A stretch of DNA of 64,000 bases from Paenibacillus sp. SYP-B4298 (lineage in GTDB: Bacteria > Bacillota > Bacilli > Paenibacillales > Paenibacillaceae). The position numbers and the translations under genes are program-made. The stretch spans positions 805,501-869,500 of the forward strand of contig NZ_CP115484.1 in NCBI RefSeq assembly GCF_027627475.1. The letters are read 5' to 3'. Shown here piece by piece: positions 1 through 9,465 of the stretch (its first letter is position 1; the number at the start of each line of letters is the position of its first letter). The notes under the pieces are model-generated. The model was not told the DNA's origin. It did not search any database and saw only the letters and a program-made list of their open reading frames with translations.

Positions 1-6
1 GCTGAG

Positions 7-2361
7 ATGGCGGTGGAGCTAGAGTGGGAAAAGAATGGGCTATGCGGAACGATCGAGCTGCCGTTTGTTGGCATCCTTCCATTCACTGGACGAAGCGGCC
101 GCCCTACGCCAAGCCATGAATCACTGGATAGGGAGGTGGCGAGTCTGCGCAGCGGCAAGGCTGTGGCGCGCACTGAGAATGAGATGAGGGCGGCAGTAGA
201 GGAGCTGCTGAAGCAGATGACGCTGACGGAGAAGATCGGGCAGATGAGCCAGGTGGGGGCATCGAGCTTCGCCTTCGGCGGCGATGTCGATTCGGAATCA
301 GCAGAGGAACTCGTCGAGCAGGGCAGAGCCGGCTCGATCCTCGGTGCATTTGATATGAGCCGGGTGCTGGAGCTGCAACGAATTGCGGTGGAGCGGTCGC
401 GGCTAGGCATTCCGCTGCTGTTCAATGCCGACATTGTCCACGGTCATCAGACGATCTTCCCGGTGCCGCTGGCCTGGTCCTGCAGTTGGGACATGGAGGC
501 CATCCGCCGTGCCTGCGCGATCGCGGCCAAGGAGGCGGCAGCCAGCGGCATTACGTTCAATCATGCCCCGATGGTGGATGTTACGCGAGACCCGCGCTGG
601 GGGCGGGTCTTGGAGGGAGCTGGGGAAGATCCCTTCCTCGGGGCTGCTATTGCCAAGGCGCAGGTGCAGGGCTTCCAGGGCGACAGTCTGCTAGATGAGC
701 ATACGATGATTGCCTGCCTCAAGCATTTTCTCGGGTATGGGGCGGCTGAGGGCGGCCGGGATTACAACACGGTCGATATGTCGGAGCGCACGATGCGGGA
801 GGTGTATCTTCCTCCTTTCCGTTCAGGAATTGAGGCTGGAGCGGAAGCCGTAATGAATGCGTTTAATCTGATCGATCATGTTCCGGTAGCCGGCAGCCGC
901 CGTATTCTGAAGGAGCTGCTGCGGGATGAATTAGGCTTTGACGGTGTGCTGATCTCCGACTACGGAGCGATCGATGAGCTGGTCGTTCATGGCTACTCCG
1001 CATCGGGGGAGGAGGCAGCGGAGAAGGCCGTCAAGGCGACGCTGGACATTGAGATGGTCACGCGGCTCTATGCTACGCATCTACCTGGGCTGATTGAGCA
1101 GGGAAGAGTGGATATGAGCCTGATTGATGATGCGGTACGCCGTATATTGACCGCCAAGTTCAAGCTGGGACTGATGGATGATCCGTATCGCTACATCCGT
1201 CCTCAAGAAGCGCTAGCACACTATATGAGCGCGGAGCATCTGGAGGCAAGCCGTGACCTCGCACGGCGTTCGATCGTCCTGCTGCGCAATGAGGGCGCCC
1301 TGCCGCTTGTCGGCGGCCAGCGGTTGGCCGTCATCGGGCCATTCGCGGCCAGCCGCGACCTCCTCGGCCCGTGGCAGTTCTCCAGCTACAGCAGCGAGAC
1401 GGTGACGCTGATGGAGGGGCTGGACGCGAAGCGGCAGGAGCGGGAAGGGCAAGGGCTGCTGATGCCACCGCTGCTGTATGCCGAGGGCTGCAGGGTGAAG
1501 GAGCCCATCGAAGGGGGCATCGCCTATGCGGTAGAGCAGGCCGCGAAGGCAGATGTCATCGTGCTGGCGCTCGGCGAGAGCAGCGGCATGTCCGGCGAGG
1601 CGGCCTCGCGCATGGATATTACGCTGCCGGAGGCCCAACTGGAGCTTGCTGACGCGATCGTGAAGCTAGGCAAGCCGGTCGTACTGGTTCTGACGAACGG
1701 TCGACCGCTCGTGCTGGGGAAGCTTGCGGAGCGCTCAGAGGCGATTATCGAGACGTGGTATCTGGGCAGTCAGGCTGGCCATGCGATCGCTGATGTGCTG
1801 TACGGCGATTACAATCCGACAGGCAAGCTTACGATGAGCTTTCCTGCCTCCGTCGGCCAAATACCCGTCTATTACAATCGCTATCATACGGGTCGTCCGC
1901 TGCATGATGGCAATCGCAAACAGAAGTTCATCTCCAAATATATCGACGGACCGAACGAGCCATTGTATCCGTTCGGCTATGGACTGAGCTATACCAGCTT
2001 TGCGTATTCCGATCTGGTATTGAGCACGGAACGGCTGGCACGAGGCGCCACGTTAACGGCAGAGGTAACGGTAACGAATACTGGGGTTCGAGCCGGGGAG
2101 GAAACCGTCCAGCTTTACATTCAAGATATTCATGGCAGTGTCGTGCGTCCGATTCGAGAGTTGAAGGGGTTTAGCAAGCTGTGGCTGGAGCCGGGGGAGA
2201 GCCGGCAAGCGGTCTTCACCGTATTAGAGGAACTGCTGCGCTATACCGGAGCAGATAGTGAATGTCGTGCGGAGGATGGTGCATTCAAGCTGTTCGTGGG
2301 CGGAAGCTCGGCGGAGACATTGGAGGCGGCATTCATGCTCTACACAGATATGAGCCAATAA
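7..2361 (+). CDS. GH3 family beta-glycosidase (5' end uncertain)
   Basis: Glycoside hydrolase family 3, retaining, hydrolysing beta-linked gluco- or xylo-oligosaccharides. No signal peptide is visible, so it probably acts in the cytoplasm. Domain order is a (beta/alpha)8 barrel, a six-stranded sandwich and a C-terminal fibronectin-III-like domain (about residues 680-775). The KHF...GGRDYN block and the nucleophile motif SDYGA (Asp318 counted from the ATG at 7) are present. The putative acid/base Glu531 sits in SGEAASR. GH3 homology starts only around the ATG at 184 (MRAAVEELLKQMTLTEKIGQ). The first 59 codons look non-homologous, and the frame stays open to the window edge, so the true start may be near 184 or lie outside the window. 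Neither ATG has a convincing Shine-Dalgarno. It is followed closely by two further glycosidase genes, suggesting one operon. Substrate cannot be told from sequence. Confidence 0.88.
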   Translation: MAVELEWEKNGLCGTIELPFVGILPFTGRSGRPTPSHESLDREVASLRSGKAVARTENEMRAAVEELLKQMTLTEKIGQMSQVGASSFAFGGDVDSESAEELVEQGRAGSILGAFDMSRVLELQRIAVERSRLGIPLLFNADIVHGHQTIFPVPLAWSCSWDMEAIRRACAIAAKEAAASGITFNHAPMVDVTRDPRWGRVLEGAGEDPFLGAAIAKAQVQGFQGDSLLDEHTMIACLKHFLGYGAAEGGRDYNTVDMSERTMREVYLPPFRSGIEAGAEAVMNAFNLIDHVPVAGSRRILKELLRDELGFDGVLISDYGAIDELVVHGYSASGEEAAEKAVKATLDIEMVTRLYATHLPGLIEQGRVDMSLIDDAVRRILTAKFKLGLMDDPYRYIRPQEALAHYMSAEHLEASRDLARRSIVLLRNEGALPLVGGQRLAVIGPFAASRDLLGPWQFSSYSSETVTLMEGLDAKRQEREGQGLLMPPLLYAEGCRVKEPIEGGIAYAVEQAAKADVIVLALGESSGMSGEAASRMDITLPEAQLELADAIVKLGKPVVLVLTNGRPLVLGKLAERSEAIIETWYLGSQAGHAIADVLYGDYNPTGKLTMSFPASVGQIPVYYNRYHTGRPLHDGNRKQKFISKYIDGPNEPLYPFGYGLSYTSFAYSDLVLSTERLARGATLTAEVTVTNTGVRAGEETVQLYIQDIHGSVVRPIRELKGFSKLWLEPGESRQAVFTVLEELLRYTGADSECRAEDGAFKLFVGGSSAETLEAAFMLYTDMSQ

Positions 2362-2384
2362 CGTGGAGAGGGGAGTTTGATGGC

Positions 2385-5042
2385 ATGAGCGAACGACTGA
2401 GGCAGGTGCTGGATGGGAGCGAGGATAATTACTTGCTCCCGTTTCTCTGGCAGCGCGGTGAGTCTGAGGAAGTGATCCGAACAGAGTTGGCGCGTATATA
2501 CGACTCCGGTATTCGGGCGGTCTGCATCGAGTCCCGTCCGCACCCCGATATGCTGGGGCCCGGCTGGTGGCGCGATGTCGATATTATTATGGAGGAGGCA
2601 CGCTCGCGCGGGATGAAGGTGTGGGTGTTCGATGATGACCACTTCCCGACAGGCCACGCTGCAGGGCGGGTGAAGGATGCTCCTGCCTCGCTGCGCCGCC
2701 GTTACCTTGCAGAGCACCATCTGGACGCCATCGGCCCGGCGAATGGCGCATCCTTCCTGCTGAACACACTGCTTCAGCCGGAGGAGACGCTCATCGTAGC
2801 GGTAGCGATGACCCGGGGGCCGAGCGGGTGTCTGGGAGGCGGGGCGGTGGAGCTGACCGGGCATATCGAAGACGGTGTGCTCTACTGGGATGTTCCTCCT
2901 GGCTTATGGCGGCTGTGTCTGGTTGTCGATACGCCGCATGGCGGCAATGAAGCGAGGCAGGACTACATTAATCCGCTCGTTGGCGAATCGACGCAGCTCT
3001 TGATTGATGCGGTATATGAAAGCTATTATAAACGGTATAAGGCTGATTTTGGCAGAGCCTTTGCCGGCTTTTTCTCAGATGAGCCGGGGTTTTACAATGA
3101 TAAGGAAATGTACGATTTTAATTCCGCAACGGGCAAGGTGGGCGTGGAGCTGCCTTGGCGAGGCGATATGCTGGAGCTGCTGGAGCGGGAATACGGCTCT
3201 CCGTTCAAGACGCTGCTCCCGCTGCTCTGGCTGGAGGGCGGGGAAGAAACTGCTGCTGTTCGCTATGTGTATATGAATGTGGTCAGCTCGCTCTATGCCG
3301 AGCATTTCAGCGGGCGGATCGGCAGGTGGTGCCGCGAGCGCGGCGTGGACTACATTGGGCATGTTATCGAGGACAACAATGCCCATGCCCGGCTCGGCTG
3401 CGGGGCCGGTCATTTCTTCCGTGCGTTATGGGGGCAGCATATGGCGGGCATCGATGTTGTGCTGCACCAGTTGCTTCCCGGCTTTGATGAGACACCGCAT
3501 GTCTGGATTGCGGGGGAGACGGACAGCGAGTTCTATCATTACGGCCTGGCAAAGCTCGGCTCCTCGCTGGCCCATATTGATCCCAAAAAGCAAGGGCGTG
3601 CGCTATGTGAGGTGTTTGGCGCCTACGGCTGGAGCGAGGGCTTGAAGCTGATGAAGTGGATTACGGATCATATGCTTGTGCGCGGCATTAATTATTTCGT
3701 CCCGCATGCCTTCTCGCAAAAGGAGTTCCCGGATCAGGATTGTCCGCCCCACTTCTACGCTCGCGGTCATAACCCGCAGTATCGCTATTACAAGCTGCTG
3801 AATCATTATACGAATCGAGTGAGCCATCTGCTCAGTGGGGGGCGGCATGTGGCGACAGTTGCTGTGCTGTATCATGCCGAGGCGGAGTGGGCGGGTGAGG
3901 CGATGCCGTTCCAGAAGCCGGTGAGAGAGCTGCTGCAGGCACAACTGGATTGTGATGTGCTCCCCTGCGATGTGCTGAGGGAGGCACAATTGGAGCAGGG
4001 GCGGCTGGAGGTTGCGCAGGAGAGCTATGAATGCCTGGTTATCCCGTGGTGCCATCGTCTTCCTGTTGCAGTGGCTGAACGTATCGTGGAATTGGCAGAG
4101 CAGGGGCTTCCGGTGCTGTTCGTCGATGCCCTGCCGAAGGAGCTGCTTGAGGTACCTGGCACCGGTAGAGGTGTTGAGTCACTGCGATCCAGACTGTCGA
4201 CTTCGGCAGAGATTGTGCCGCTGTCGGAGCTGGCAACCAGGGTAAGGCAGCGTGGAATGGGCGATGTAGAAGCCGCTGACAGGGTGCCGTATCTGCGCAG
4301 CTACCACTATGTCCACCCGGATATGGAGGTGTATATGTTCTTTAACGAGCATCCCTATGAGGAGCTGCGCACCCGAATGCGGCTACATGCGGCTGGAGAG
4401 CTGGCTGTATATCGTCCGTTTGAGAATGAGTTGCATGAGGCCGCCGTGCAGCGACTGGACGGGGGCGCGCTAGAGCTGGAGCTGGCACTGTGTCCATACG
4501 AGTCGCTGATTGTAGTGAATGGAACACAGCTTGACAAGCTTCCACTGCGCGCTGCTCTGCCTGATCGTGACGGCTCGGTTCAGATTCCTCTATCCGGGCT
4601 GTGGCGTATCTCGATTGCGGATGCTGGGGCCTACCCGGTATTTACCTTCTACGAACAGACCGAGCAGCTTGGCAATCTGAACGCTTGCGGCAAGCTGCCT
4701 GACTTCTCTGGAACGATGCGCTATGAACTGGAATTCGACTGGGAGGATGCTACAGTGTCAGGCTGCGCGCTTGAGCTGGGTGAGGTGTACGAGACGGCGG
4801 AGGTATGGCTGAATGAGGTGCCGCTTGGAGCAGCCATCTGTTCGCCGTACCGCTATGCGGCTGCACATGCGCTTCGAGTCGGGCGGAATAAGCTTGTGAT
4901 TGACGTTACCAACACGCTGGTTAAGCAGCAAAAGGATTTTCTGTCCCGATTCATGCAGCAGGAGCCGGGCGGATTGCTGGGGCCGGTGAGCATCTGTACC
5001 GCCAAGGCAGGCGGGACAGATGGAAGCATGCACGGCTATTAG
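2385..5042 (+). CDS. Large glycosyl hydrolase, GH106-like (putative alpha-L-rhamnosidase-type)
   Basis: An 885-residue cytoplasmic protein of the glycosyl-hydrolase group with an N-terminal TIM-barrel-like region and a C-terminal galactose-binding-like jelly roll. The N-terminal half holds ESRPHPDM...WW and WVFDDDHFPTGHAAG, which I associate with GH106-like proteins often annotated only as glycosyl hydrolase. The C-terminal 130 residues (LELGEVYETAEVWLNE, then NKLVIDVTNTL) are typical of the jelly roll that caps GH2/GH78/GH106 enzymes. The start at 2385 is chosen because GGGGAG lies 9 nt upstream; the open frame extends back into the GH3 gene without an RBS. It lies 23 nt after the GH3 stop and 17 nt before the next gene, so co-transcription is likely. 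Activity on rhamnosides is inference; other deoxy-sugar or uronic-acid linkages are possible. Confidence 0.7.
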   Translation: MSERLRQVLDGSEDNYLLPFLWQRGESEEVIRTELARIYDSGIRAVCIESRPHPDMLGPGWWRDVDIIMEEARSRGMKVWVFDDDHFPTGHAAGRVKDAPASLRRRYLAEHHLDAIGPANGASFLLNTLLQPEETLIVAVAMTRGPSGCLGGGAVELTGHIEDGVLYWDVPPGLWRLCLVVDTPHGGNEARQDYINPLVGESTQLLIDAVYESYYKRYKADFGRAFAGFFSDEPGFYNDKEMYDFNSATGKVGVELPWRGDMLELLEREYGSPFKTLLPLLWLEGGEETAAVRYVYMNVVSSLYAEHFSGRIGRWCRERGVDYIGHVIEDNNAHARLGCGAGHFFRALWGQHMAGIDVVLHQLLPGFDETPHVWIAGETDSEFYHYGLAKLGSSLAHIDPKKQGRALCEVFGAYGWSEGLKLMKWITDHMLVRGINYFVPHAFSQKEFPDQDCPPHFYARGHNPQYRYYKLLNHYTNRVSHLLSGGRHVATVAVLYHAEAEWAGEAMPFQKPVRELLQAQLDCDVLPCDVLREAQLEQGRLEVAQESYECLVIPWCHRLPVAVAERIVELAEQGLPVLFVDALPKELLEVPGTGRGVESLRSRLSTSAEIVPLSELATRVRQRGMGDVEAADRVPYLRSYHYVHPDMEVYMFFNEHPYEELRTRMRLHAAGELAVYRPFENELHEAAVQRLDGGALELELALCPYESLIVVNGTQLDKLPLRAALPDRDGSVQIPLSGLWRISIADAGAYPVFTFYEQTEQLGNLNACGKLPDFSGTMRYELEFDWEDATVSGCALELGEVYETAEVWLNEVPLGAAICSPYRYAAAHALRVGRNKLVIDVTNTLVKQQKDFLSRFMQQEPGGLLGPVSICTAKAGGTDGSMHGY

Positions 5043-5059
5043 AGGAGGGAGACGTAACG

Positions 5060-6811
5060 ATGGAATACAATCAGCAGACGAAGATTGGATATATCTGGGC
5101 TAATGAGCAGGCACGCCGCATTTTACTGCGGCATGCGCCAGAGCTTGAGGCCAGCTCTTATCTGTCCTTTATTAAAATGAATACGCTTCATCAATATGCG
5201 CAGTCGAACCAGTCGCAGCAGCGACCGCCGGAGTGGGCGGATCAGGTGCTGGATGCGCTTGCGGGACTAAGCTATGAGCGCGGGACTGCCGTCAGCGCCC
5301 CGCCATCAAGGGACTACGAGTCATCGTCTGTCGGCCGAGGCACAGCACTGTGCCGCGCGCCTCGGGAGACCGCCCGTTGGGCGGTATTCGAGCTGGTCAT
5401 GCACGGCCCCCGTCATGGCAATCCTTATCTAGATGTGGAGCTGTCGGCGAGCTTTTCCTGTGGGGAGCATCAAGTGGAGGTGCTTGGCTTTTATGATGGA
5501 GACGGGATGTACCGCATCCGGCTTATGCCTGACCGGGAGGGACAATGGAGCTATGTGACCCGCAGCAACAGCCGTTCACTTGACGGTATAGAGGGTGGTT
5601 TTCAATGCACGGCAGCAGATGAGGGCACGCACGGCCCGGTGCGAGTGGTGAATGACTTTCATTTTGCCTATGAGGATGGAACCCGTTATGTGCCAGTAGG
5701 CACAACCTGCTATGCCTGGACGCATCAGAGCCGGGAGCTGCAGGAAGAGACGCTGGCGGAGCTGGAAGCTTCACCGTTCAATAAGCTGCGGATGTGCGTA
5801 TTCCCCAAGGCCTATCTGTTCAATGAGAATGAACCGGAGCTGTATCCGTTTGCTGGCAGCCCGGCGGAAGGCTGGGAAATGGAGAGGTTCAACCCCGCCT
5901 TCTTCCGCCATCTGGAGCAGCGGATCGAGCAGCTCGGGCAGCTTGGCATCGAGGCGGATCTGATTTTGTTCCATGCGTATGATCGTTGGGGCTTCTCGGA
6001 GCTGCCGCCGGAGGTTGACGACCGCTATGTGCGCTATATTACAGCTCGCTTGTCAGCTTATCGCAATGTATGGTGGTCGCTGGCCAATGAATACGATCTG
6101 ATGTGGGCCAAGGAGGAGGAAGATTGGGAGCGCTTCGCTGCCATCATCAAGCAGCATGACTCATGCGGTCATCTCCTGTCGATTCACAATTGCTTCGGTT
6201 TCTATGACTATAGCCGCGACTGGGTGACCCATTGCAGTGTACAACGCATCGATGTCTATCGGACAGCGGAGAATACGGACGAGTGGCGCAAGCAATGGGG
6301 CAAGCCGATTGTAATTGATGAATGCGCCTATGAGGGCAATATTGATATGGGCTGGGGCAATATTTCCGGCGAGGAGATGGTGCGGCGCTTCTGGGAAGGA
6401 GCGGTGCGTGGCGGCTATGTGGGGCATGGCGAGACGTATCTGCATCCCGAGGATGTGTTATGGTGGTCGAAGGGCGGCAAGCTGTATGGAACAAGCCCAC
6501 AGCGCATTGCATTTTTGCGTGGGGTGCTCGAACAGGGGCCAGAGTGCGGACTGAATCCGCTTCGTTCGGAATGGGATGCCCCTTGCGCTGGAATCCCGGA
6601 TGAATATTATCTGTATTACTATGGCTTCAATCGCCCCTCCTATCGCAATTTCACGATGAAGCCAGGCATTCGCTACAAGGCGGAGGTGCTGGACACCTGG
6701 GAGATGACGACTGTGGAGCTGGCGGGTGAATATGAAGGGAGCTTCCGTATCCCGCTGCCCGGAAAGCCGTATATAGCAGTCAGGCTGACCCGTGCGGAGA
6801 ATGGCAACTAA
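5060..6811 (+). CDS. DUF5060/DUF4038-type glycoside hydrolase-like protein
   Basis: A 583-residue protein with an N-terminal beta-sandwich of DUF5060 type (about residues 105-195; FELVMHGPRHGNPYLDVEL, then FYDGDGMYRIRLMPDREGQW). It is followed by an apiosidase-like (DUF4038/GH140-related) TIM barrel (about 210-490; VPVGTTCYAW, WWSLANEYD, VIDECAYEGNIDMGW). The C-terminal sandwich fits DUF5605. The Glu residues in NEYD and IDECAYEG sit where the catalytic acid/base and nucleophile of clan GH-A barrels are expected. A strong GAGGAGGGAG ribosome-binding site precedes the ATG. It is the third gene of the glycan cluster and ends at a hairpin terminator shared with the convergent germination operon. 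No signal peptide is seen. Relatives have been linked to plant cell-wall side chains, but the substrate here is unknown. Confidence 0.72.
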   Translation: MEYNQQTKIGYIWANEQARRILLRHAPELEASSYLSFIKMNTLHQYAQSNQSQQRPPEWADQVLDALAGLSYERGTAVSAPPSRDYESSSVGRGTALCRAPRETARWAVFELVMHGPRHGNPYLDVELSASFSCGEHQVEVLGFYDGDGMYRIRLMPDREGQWSYVTRSNSRSLDGIEGGFQCTAADEGTHGPVRVVNDFHFAYEDGTRYVPVGTTCYAWTHQSRELQEETLAELEASPFNKLRMCVFPKAYLFNENEPELYPFAGSPAEGWEMERFNPAFFRHLEQRIEQLGQLGIEADLILFHAYDRWGFSELPPEVDDRYVRYITARLSAYRNVWWSLANEYDLMWAKEEEDWERFAAIIKQHDSCGHLLSIHNCFGFYDYSRDWVTHCSVQRIDVYRTAENTDEWRKQWGKPIVIDECAYEGNIDMGWGNISGEEMVRRFWEGAVRGGYVGHGETYLHPEDVLWWSKGGKLYGTSPQRIAFLRGVLEQGPECGLNPLRSEWDAPCAGIPDEYYLYYYGFNRPSYRNFTMKPGIRYKAEVLDTWEMTTVELAGEYEGSFRIPLPGKPYIAVRLTRAENGN

Positions 6812-6828
6812 ATTGTTCATGATAGCAT

Positions 6829-6859
6829 ACCAGGCGTGGCGGGGATCGCCATGCCTGGT
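6829..6859. terminator. Bidirectional hairpin terminator
   Basis: ACCAGGCGTGGCG (6829-6841) pairs with CGCCATGCCTGGT (6847-6859) around a 5-nt loop with one G-U pair. It lies between the convergent glycosidase operon and the germination permease gene, so it can serve both strands. The T-run is weak. Confidence 0.7.
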
Positions 6860-7975
6860 TTACGTAGGCATGCGCTTGAACCATGAGATGACACAGGCGA
6901 TCAGCAACGGACCCACATAGCTGATATGGTCGATGACAGGCCAAATCGTATAGCCATCGGAGAAGTAGGTGACAAGATTCGGATACATCGTTGCTGACAG
7001 CAGCAGGCCGATGAGCGCTACCGGACAGACGAGCAGCCGCCAGTTATCCAGCCCGAACCATTCGGACAATAGATGGCAGATCATAAACAATACGATGGCA
7101 GCTTTCATATAGACGCCGATAATGAGAGAGAAACCGATGACGGATTCGACTCGCTCCAATATGTCTTGAATGGAGATGAGACGGGCAAGCTGGAACAGCG
7201 AGTAGTTGAGATGCCCTGATAATGGCCCCAATACCATAAGGGTACAGACGATGGACAGGCAGAGCGCAGTACCATTGACGAGCAGGGCCAACTGCATGTA
7301 GGCTCCCAGCTTTCCCGCCTCCTTGCGCCTTGTATACGGGAGCAGCAGCGAGAAGAGCACAATTTCGGCGTAGGGGAAGCCATATGAAATATAAGCGCCA
7401 TGCAGGATCGGCTTGATTCCATCCGGCATAACCGGAAGCAGATATTCAGGATGAAACAGCGGCACTGCCAGTACCATAACCATCATCGCAAAAAAGAACA
7501 TAAAGATGAGCAGAAGCGTGAACATTCTCGACATGACTTCAATGCCTGATCGCGCGGATAAGGCTGCGATGAGGAAGAACAGGCCCTGGATGACGGGAGA
7601 AGGTGTGTCCTTGAGCATGGTGCTCTTGAAGAAGCTGCTGATTTCGATTACGATGGCTGCCAGTTGCCAGAACAGCACGGCTGTAAGCGGGATCAGCAAG
7701 GCGTACATGCCCCACTTGCCGACCGTGTGGCGTAAAATAAGCACCAGCCCCTCGCCGCTGCTCCAACGGTACAAGTACAGGATGGCCGCAAGCAGCATTG
7801 CGCCTGCTGCGTAGGAGAGCAGAACGGATATCCAAGCGCCGTTGGCTGCCACTGCGGCCAATTGTCCGGGGATAAAGATGATCGCCGATCCGGTTACAAA
7901 GGTCAGAAACAGCGAAGCCATCTGCAGGGAGCTGACGGTTTCTCGGCTGTTGTTACGATTATTCACGCGATTCAT
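6860..7975 (-). CDS. Spore germination permease, GerAB/GerBB family (receptor 1 B subunit)
   Basis: B subunit of a gerA-type germinant receptor, an APC-superfamily-like integral membrane protein of the spore inner membrane that takes part in germinant sensing. The 371 residues form about ten hydrophobic segments, beginning VSSLQMASLFLTFVTGSAII, and length and profile match the family. Start at 7975 is supported by AGGAGG 7 nt upstream. In this operon the order of transcription is A (10976-9462), C, D, then B. B is last and separated from D by a 69-nt gap that contains a short palindromic repeat. The common arrangement in Bacillus is A-B-C, so this order is unusual. The germinant cannot be predicted. 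Confidence 0.9.
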   Translation of the reverse strand: MNRVNNRNNSRETVSSLQMASLFLTFVTGSAIIFIPGQLAAVAANGAWISVLLSYAAGAMLLAAILYLYRWSSGEGLVLILRHTVGKWGMYALLIPLTAVLFWQLAAIVIEISSFFKSTMLKDTPSPVIQGLFFLIAALSARSGIEVMSRMFTLLLIFMFFFAMMVMVLAVPLFHPEYLLPVMPDGIKPILHGAYISYGFPYAEIVLFSLLLPYTRRKEAGKLGAYMQLALLVNGTALCLSIVCTLMVLGPLSGHLNYSLFQLARLISIQDILERVESVIGFSLIIGVYMKAAIVLFMICHLLSEWFGLDNWRLLVCPVALIGLLLSATMYPNLVTYFSDGYTIWPVIDHISYVGPLLIACVISWFKRMPT

Positions 7976-8005
7976 ATGGGGACCCGCCTCCTGTTCTTCA
8001 TCATT

Positions 8006-8048
8006 CAGGGTGTGTCATCAAACCCGTCGGAATTTGAAGACACCCTAG
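8006..8048 (-). repeat. Short, core-deleted copy of the 165-bp palindromic repeat (copy a)
   Basis: A 43-bp hairpin whose left edge CAGGGTGTGTCATCAAAC and right edge TTTGAAGACACCCTAG match the two termini of the longer repeats at 42355, 46368 and 50532 (outer stem AGGGTGT/ACACCCT). The internal 120 bp is missing. Its right edge overlaps the end of the small D-subunit gene: the TAG stop of that gene lies within the CTAG of the repeat. It sits inside the germination operon, so it is transcribed with it. Confidence 0.7.
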
Positions 8049-8284
8049 CCACCTTTCAGGAAAGTGACGAATTGATTGGCCAGCCCGCCAAACAGATAGC
8101 GGAGCAGCTCGTCCAGATTCGGCCACGGCAGCTCGGTCACGAACAGTAGACCCAAATAAGCCGCAGGTAGGAAGAGCAGACTGTAGACCAGTAGCGTGCG
8201 CCGTTCAGCCTGGCGCAGCGATGAACGGTCGCAGACAAGAATGACGACGACAATGATGAGCAAGAACATTGCTTTGGCAATCAT
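8045..8284 (-). CDS. Small two-TM protein, germinant receptor D-subunit-like (receptor 1)
   Basis: A 79-residue protein with two predicted membrane helices (about residues 4-18 and 32-50) and a short C-terminal amphipathic tail (LLRYLFGGLANQF). Small two-TM 'D' proteins encoded in or beside gerA-type operons are known to modulate germination in Bacillus species; assignment here rests on size, topology and position. The ATG overlaps the gerC stop by 4 nt (ATGA), and AAAGGAG within the gerC 3' end provides the ribosome-binding site, so translation is coupled. The last codons GGT GGC TAG run into a palindromic repeat. A similar 74-residue gene lies at the end of the second germination operon and shares an LFG-x-L-x2-Q motif. 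Confidence 0.75.
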   Translation of the reverse strand: MIAKAMFLLIIVVVILVCDRSSLRQAERRTLLVYSLLFLPAAYLGLLFVTELPWPNLDELLRYLFGGLANQFVTFLKGG

Positions 8285-9465
8285 TCATTCGTCTCCTTTT
8301 GCTGGCCGAAGCTCTTGCCCGTGTTTAATCCAAGATTTGTAATGTCCACTTCGGCCTGAATATCAAACGTCATCTTCGCAAAACGCTCGTCCCAATCCTT
8401 CTTCCACTGCTTCCACAAGGCAGGGTGCTTTCGGTACAGCTTATTACCGATGCCGATCGCATCCAGCTTCCGCTCCTGCAAAAAGACGATCATTTGCTGC
8501 ATATCCTTCGATACCTGATCACTGATGCGCGTGCGCATCCTCTGTTGCTCCTCTACCGTCTGTATAGAGGAACAGTGCAGCTCATTCATTGAGCCCTTGA
8601 GTTTGGTCCGCACCTTAGCCGTCACATTCTCGCCGTGCACCTCAAGCTTGATTCTGGTGGCGGCTGAGATGACTTCAAAGGACTCCTTCGTCAAGGTTTT
8701 GGACTGGGGTGACGCGGTGCAAGGAATCTCGACGACCCCCTGATCGTAACGATTAAGGAGCATCATAAGCGAAGGTGTCAGGTCTGGGGAGACCGTATTG
8801 CGGGTCAGCCGCTGATTATGGAGCAGTGCGATGCCGGCGACTACGATATCCTGTCCTTTATTGGACAGATAGGCGTGTGGAATCATAGCGACAGAGGTTT
8901 CTCCAGCGAGCTGAATCGCCAGCTCATAGAGCGGCATTTTGGTCGTCTTGGCAGAGTAACGGGAGACGGACTCTTCGATTTTCCGCAATTGCTGACCAAT
9001 TGTATATTCAATATAAGGATGGACCTGGATATACGTCTTGGCGTCCCCTTTGGTAACGAGCAGCAGTACCGTCGCCCGCTGTTCATGATTTCTAGAGAAA
9101 AAATCGAGCAGTTCACCGATCGGCCGACTGCGAGCCGCCCCCTCCCCGATTAGTATGATGCGCATGTGATCCCATTTGGCTCGTCGTCCAAAGTGAAGCG
9201 GAATATCCTGTACCGCCTCGTACACCGACCCGGCTTCTGTGTGAATCGGAATCGCCATCTTTGGCTGGGGGGTCATGCCTGTGCTCTCTCCATGCCCGCT
9301 TGGATTATAAAATAGCGTCGTCAGCATAATATTGCCCTGTTCATTCTGGTCGATCGCTACGGCCTGAACATAGCCGTATTCCATCAGCTCGGCCTTATCC
9401 CAACAGCCTGTTATACAGCATATAAGGAGGAGCGAAATACAGAGGCTGGCAACTGCTTTACTCAT
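8281..9465 (-). CDS. Ger(x)C family spore germination lipoprotein (receptor 1 C subunit)
   Basis: C subunit of a gerA-type receptor, a lipoprotein on the outer face of the spore inner membrane. The N terminus is a lipoprotein signal with lipobox ITGC followed by WDKAELMEYGYVQAVAID, the family signature for the mature N terminus. At 394 residues it has the usual three-domain length. The gene overlaps the A-subunit stop by 4 nt (9462-9465) and the D gene start by 4 nt, showing a tightly coupled operon. A GGGAGAGGG ribosome-binding site lies inside the end of the A gene. A sigma-G-type forespore promoter would be expected upstream of the A gene but I could not identify one with confidence. Confidence 0.92.
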   Translation of the reverse strand: MSKAVASLCISLLLICCITGCWDKAELMEYGYVQAVAIDQNEQGNIMLTTLFYNPSGHGESTGMTPQPKMAIPIHTEAGSVYEAVQDIPLHFGRRAKWDHMRIILIGEGAARSRPIGELLDFFSRNHEQRATVLLLVTKGDAKTYIQVHPYIEYTIGQQLRKIEESVSRYSAKTTKMPLYELAIQLAGETSVAMIPHAYLSNKGQDIVVAGIALLHNQRLTRNTVSPDLTPSLMMLLNRYDQGVVEIPCTASPQSKTLTKESFEVISAATRIKLEVHGENVTAKVRTKLKGSMNELHCSSIQTVEEQQRMRTRISDQVSKDMQQMIVFLQERKLDAIGIGNKLYRKHPALWKQWKKDWDERFAKMTFDIQAEVDITNLGLNTGKSFGQQKETNE

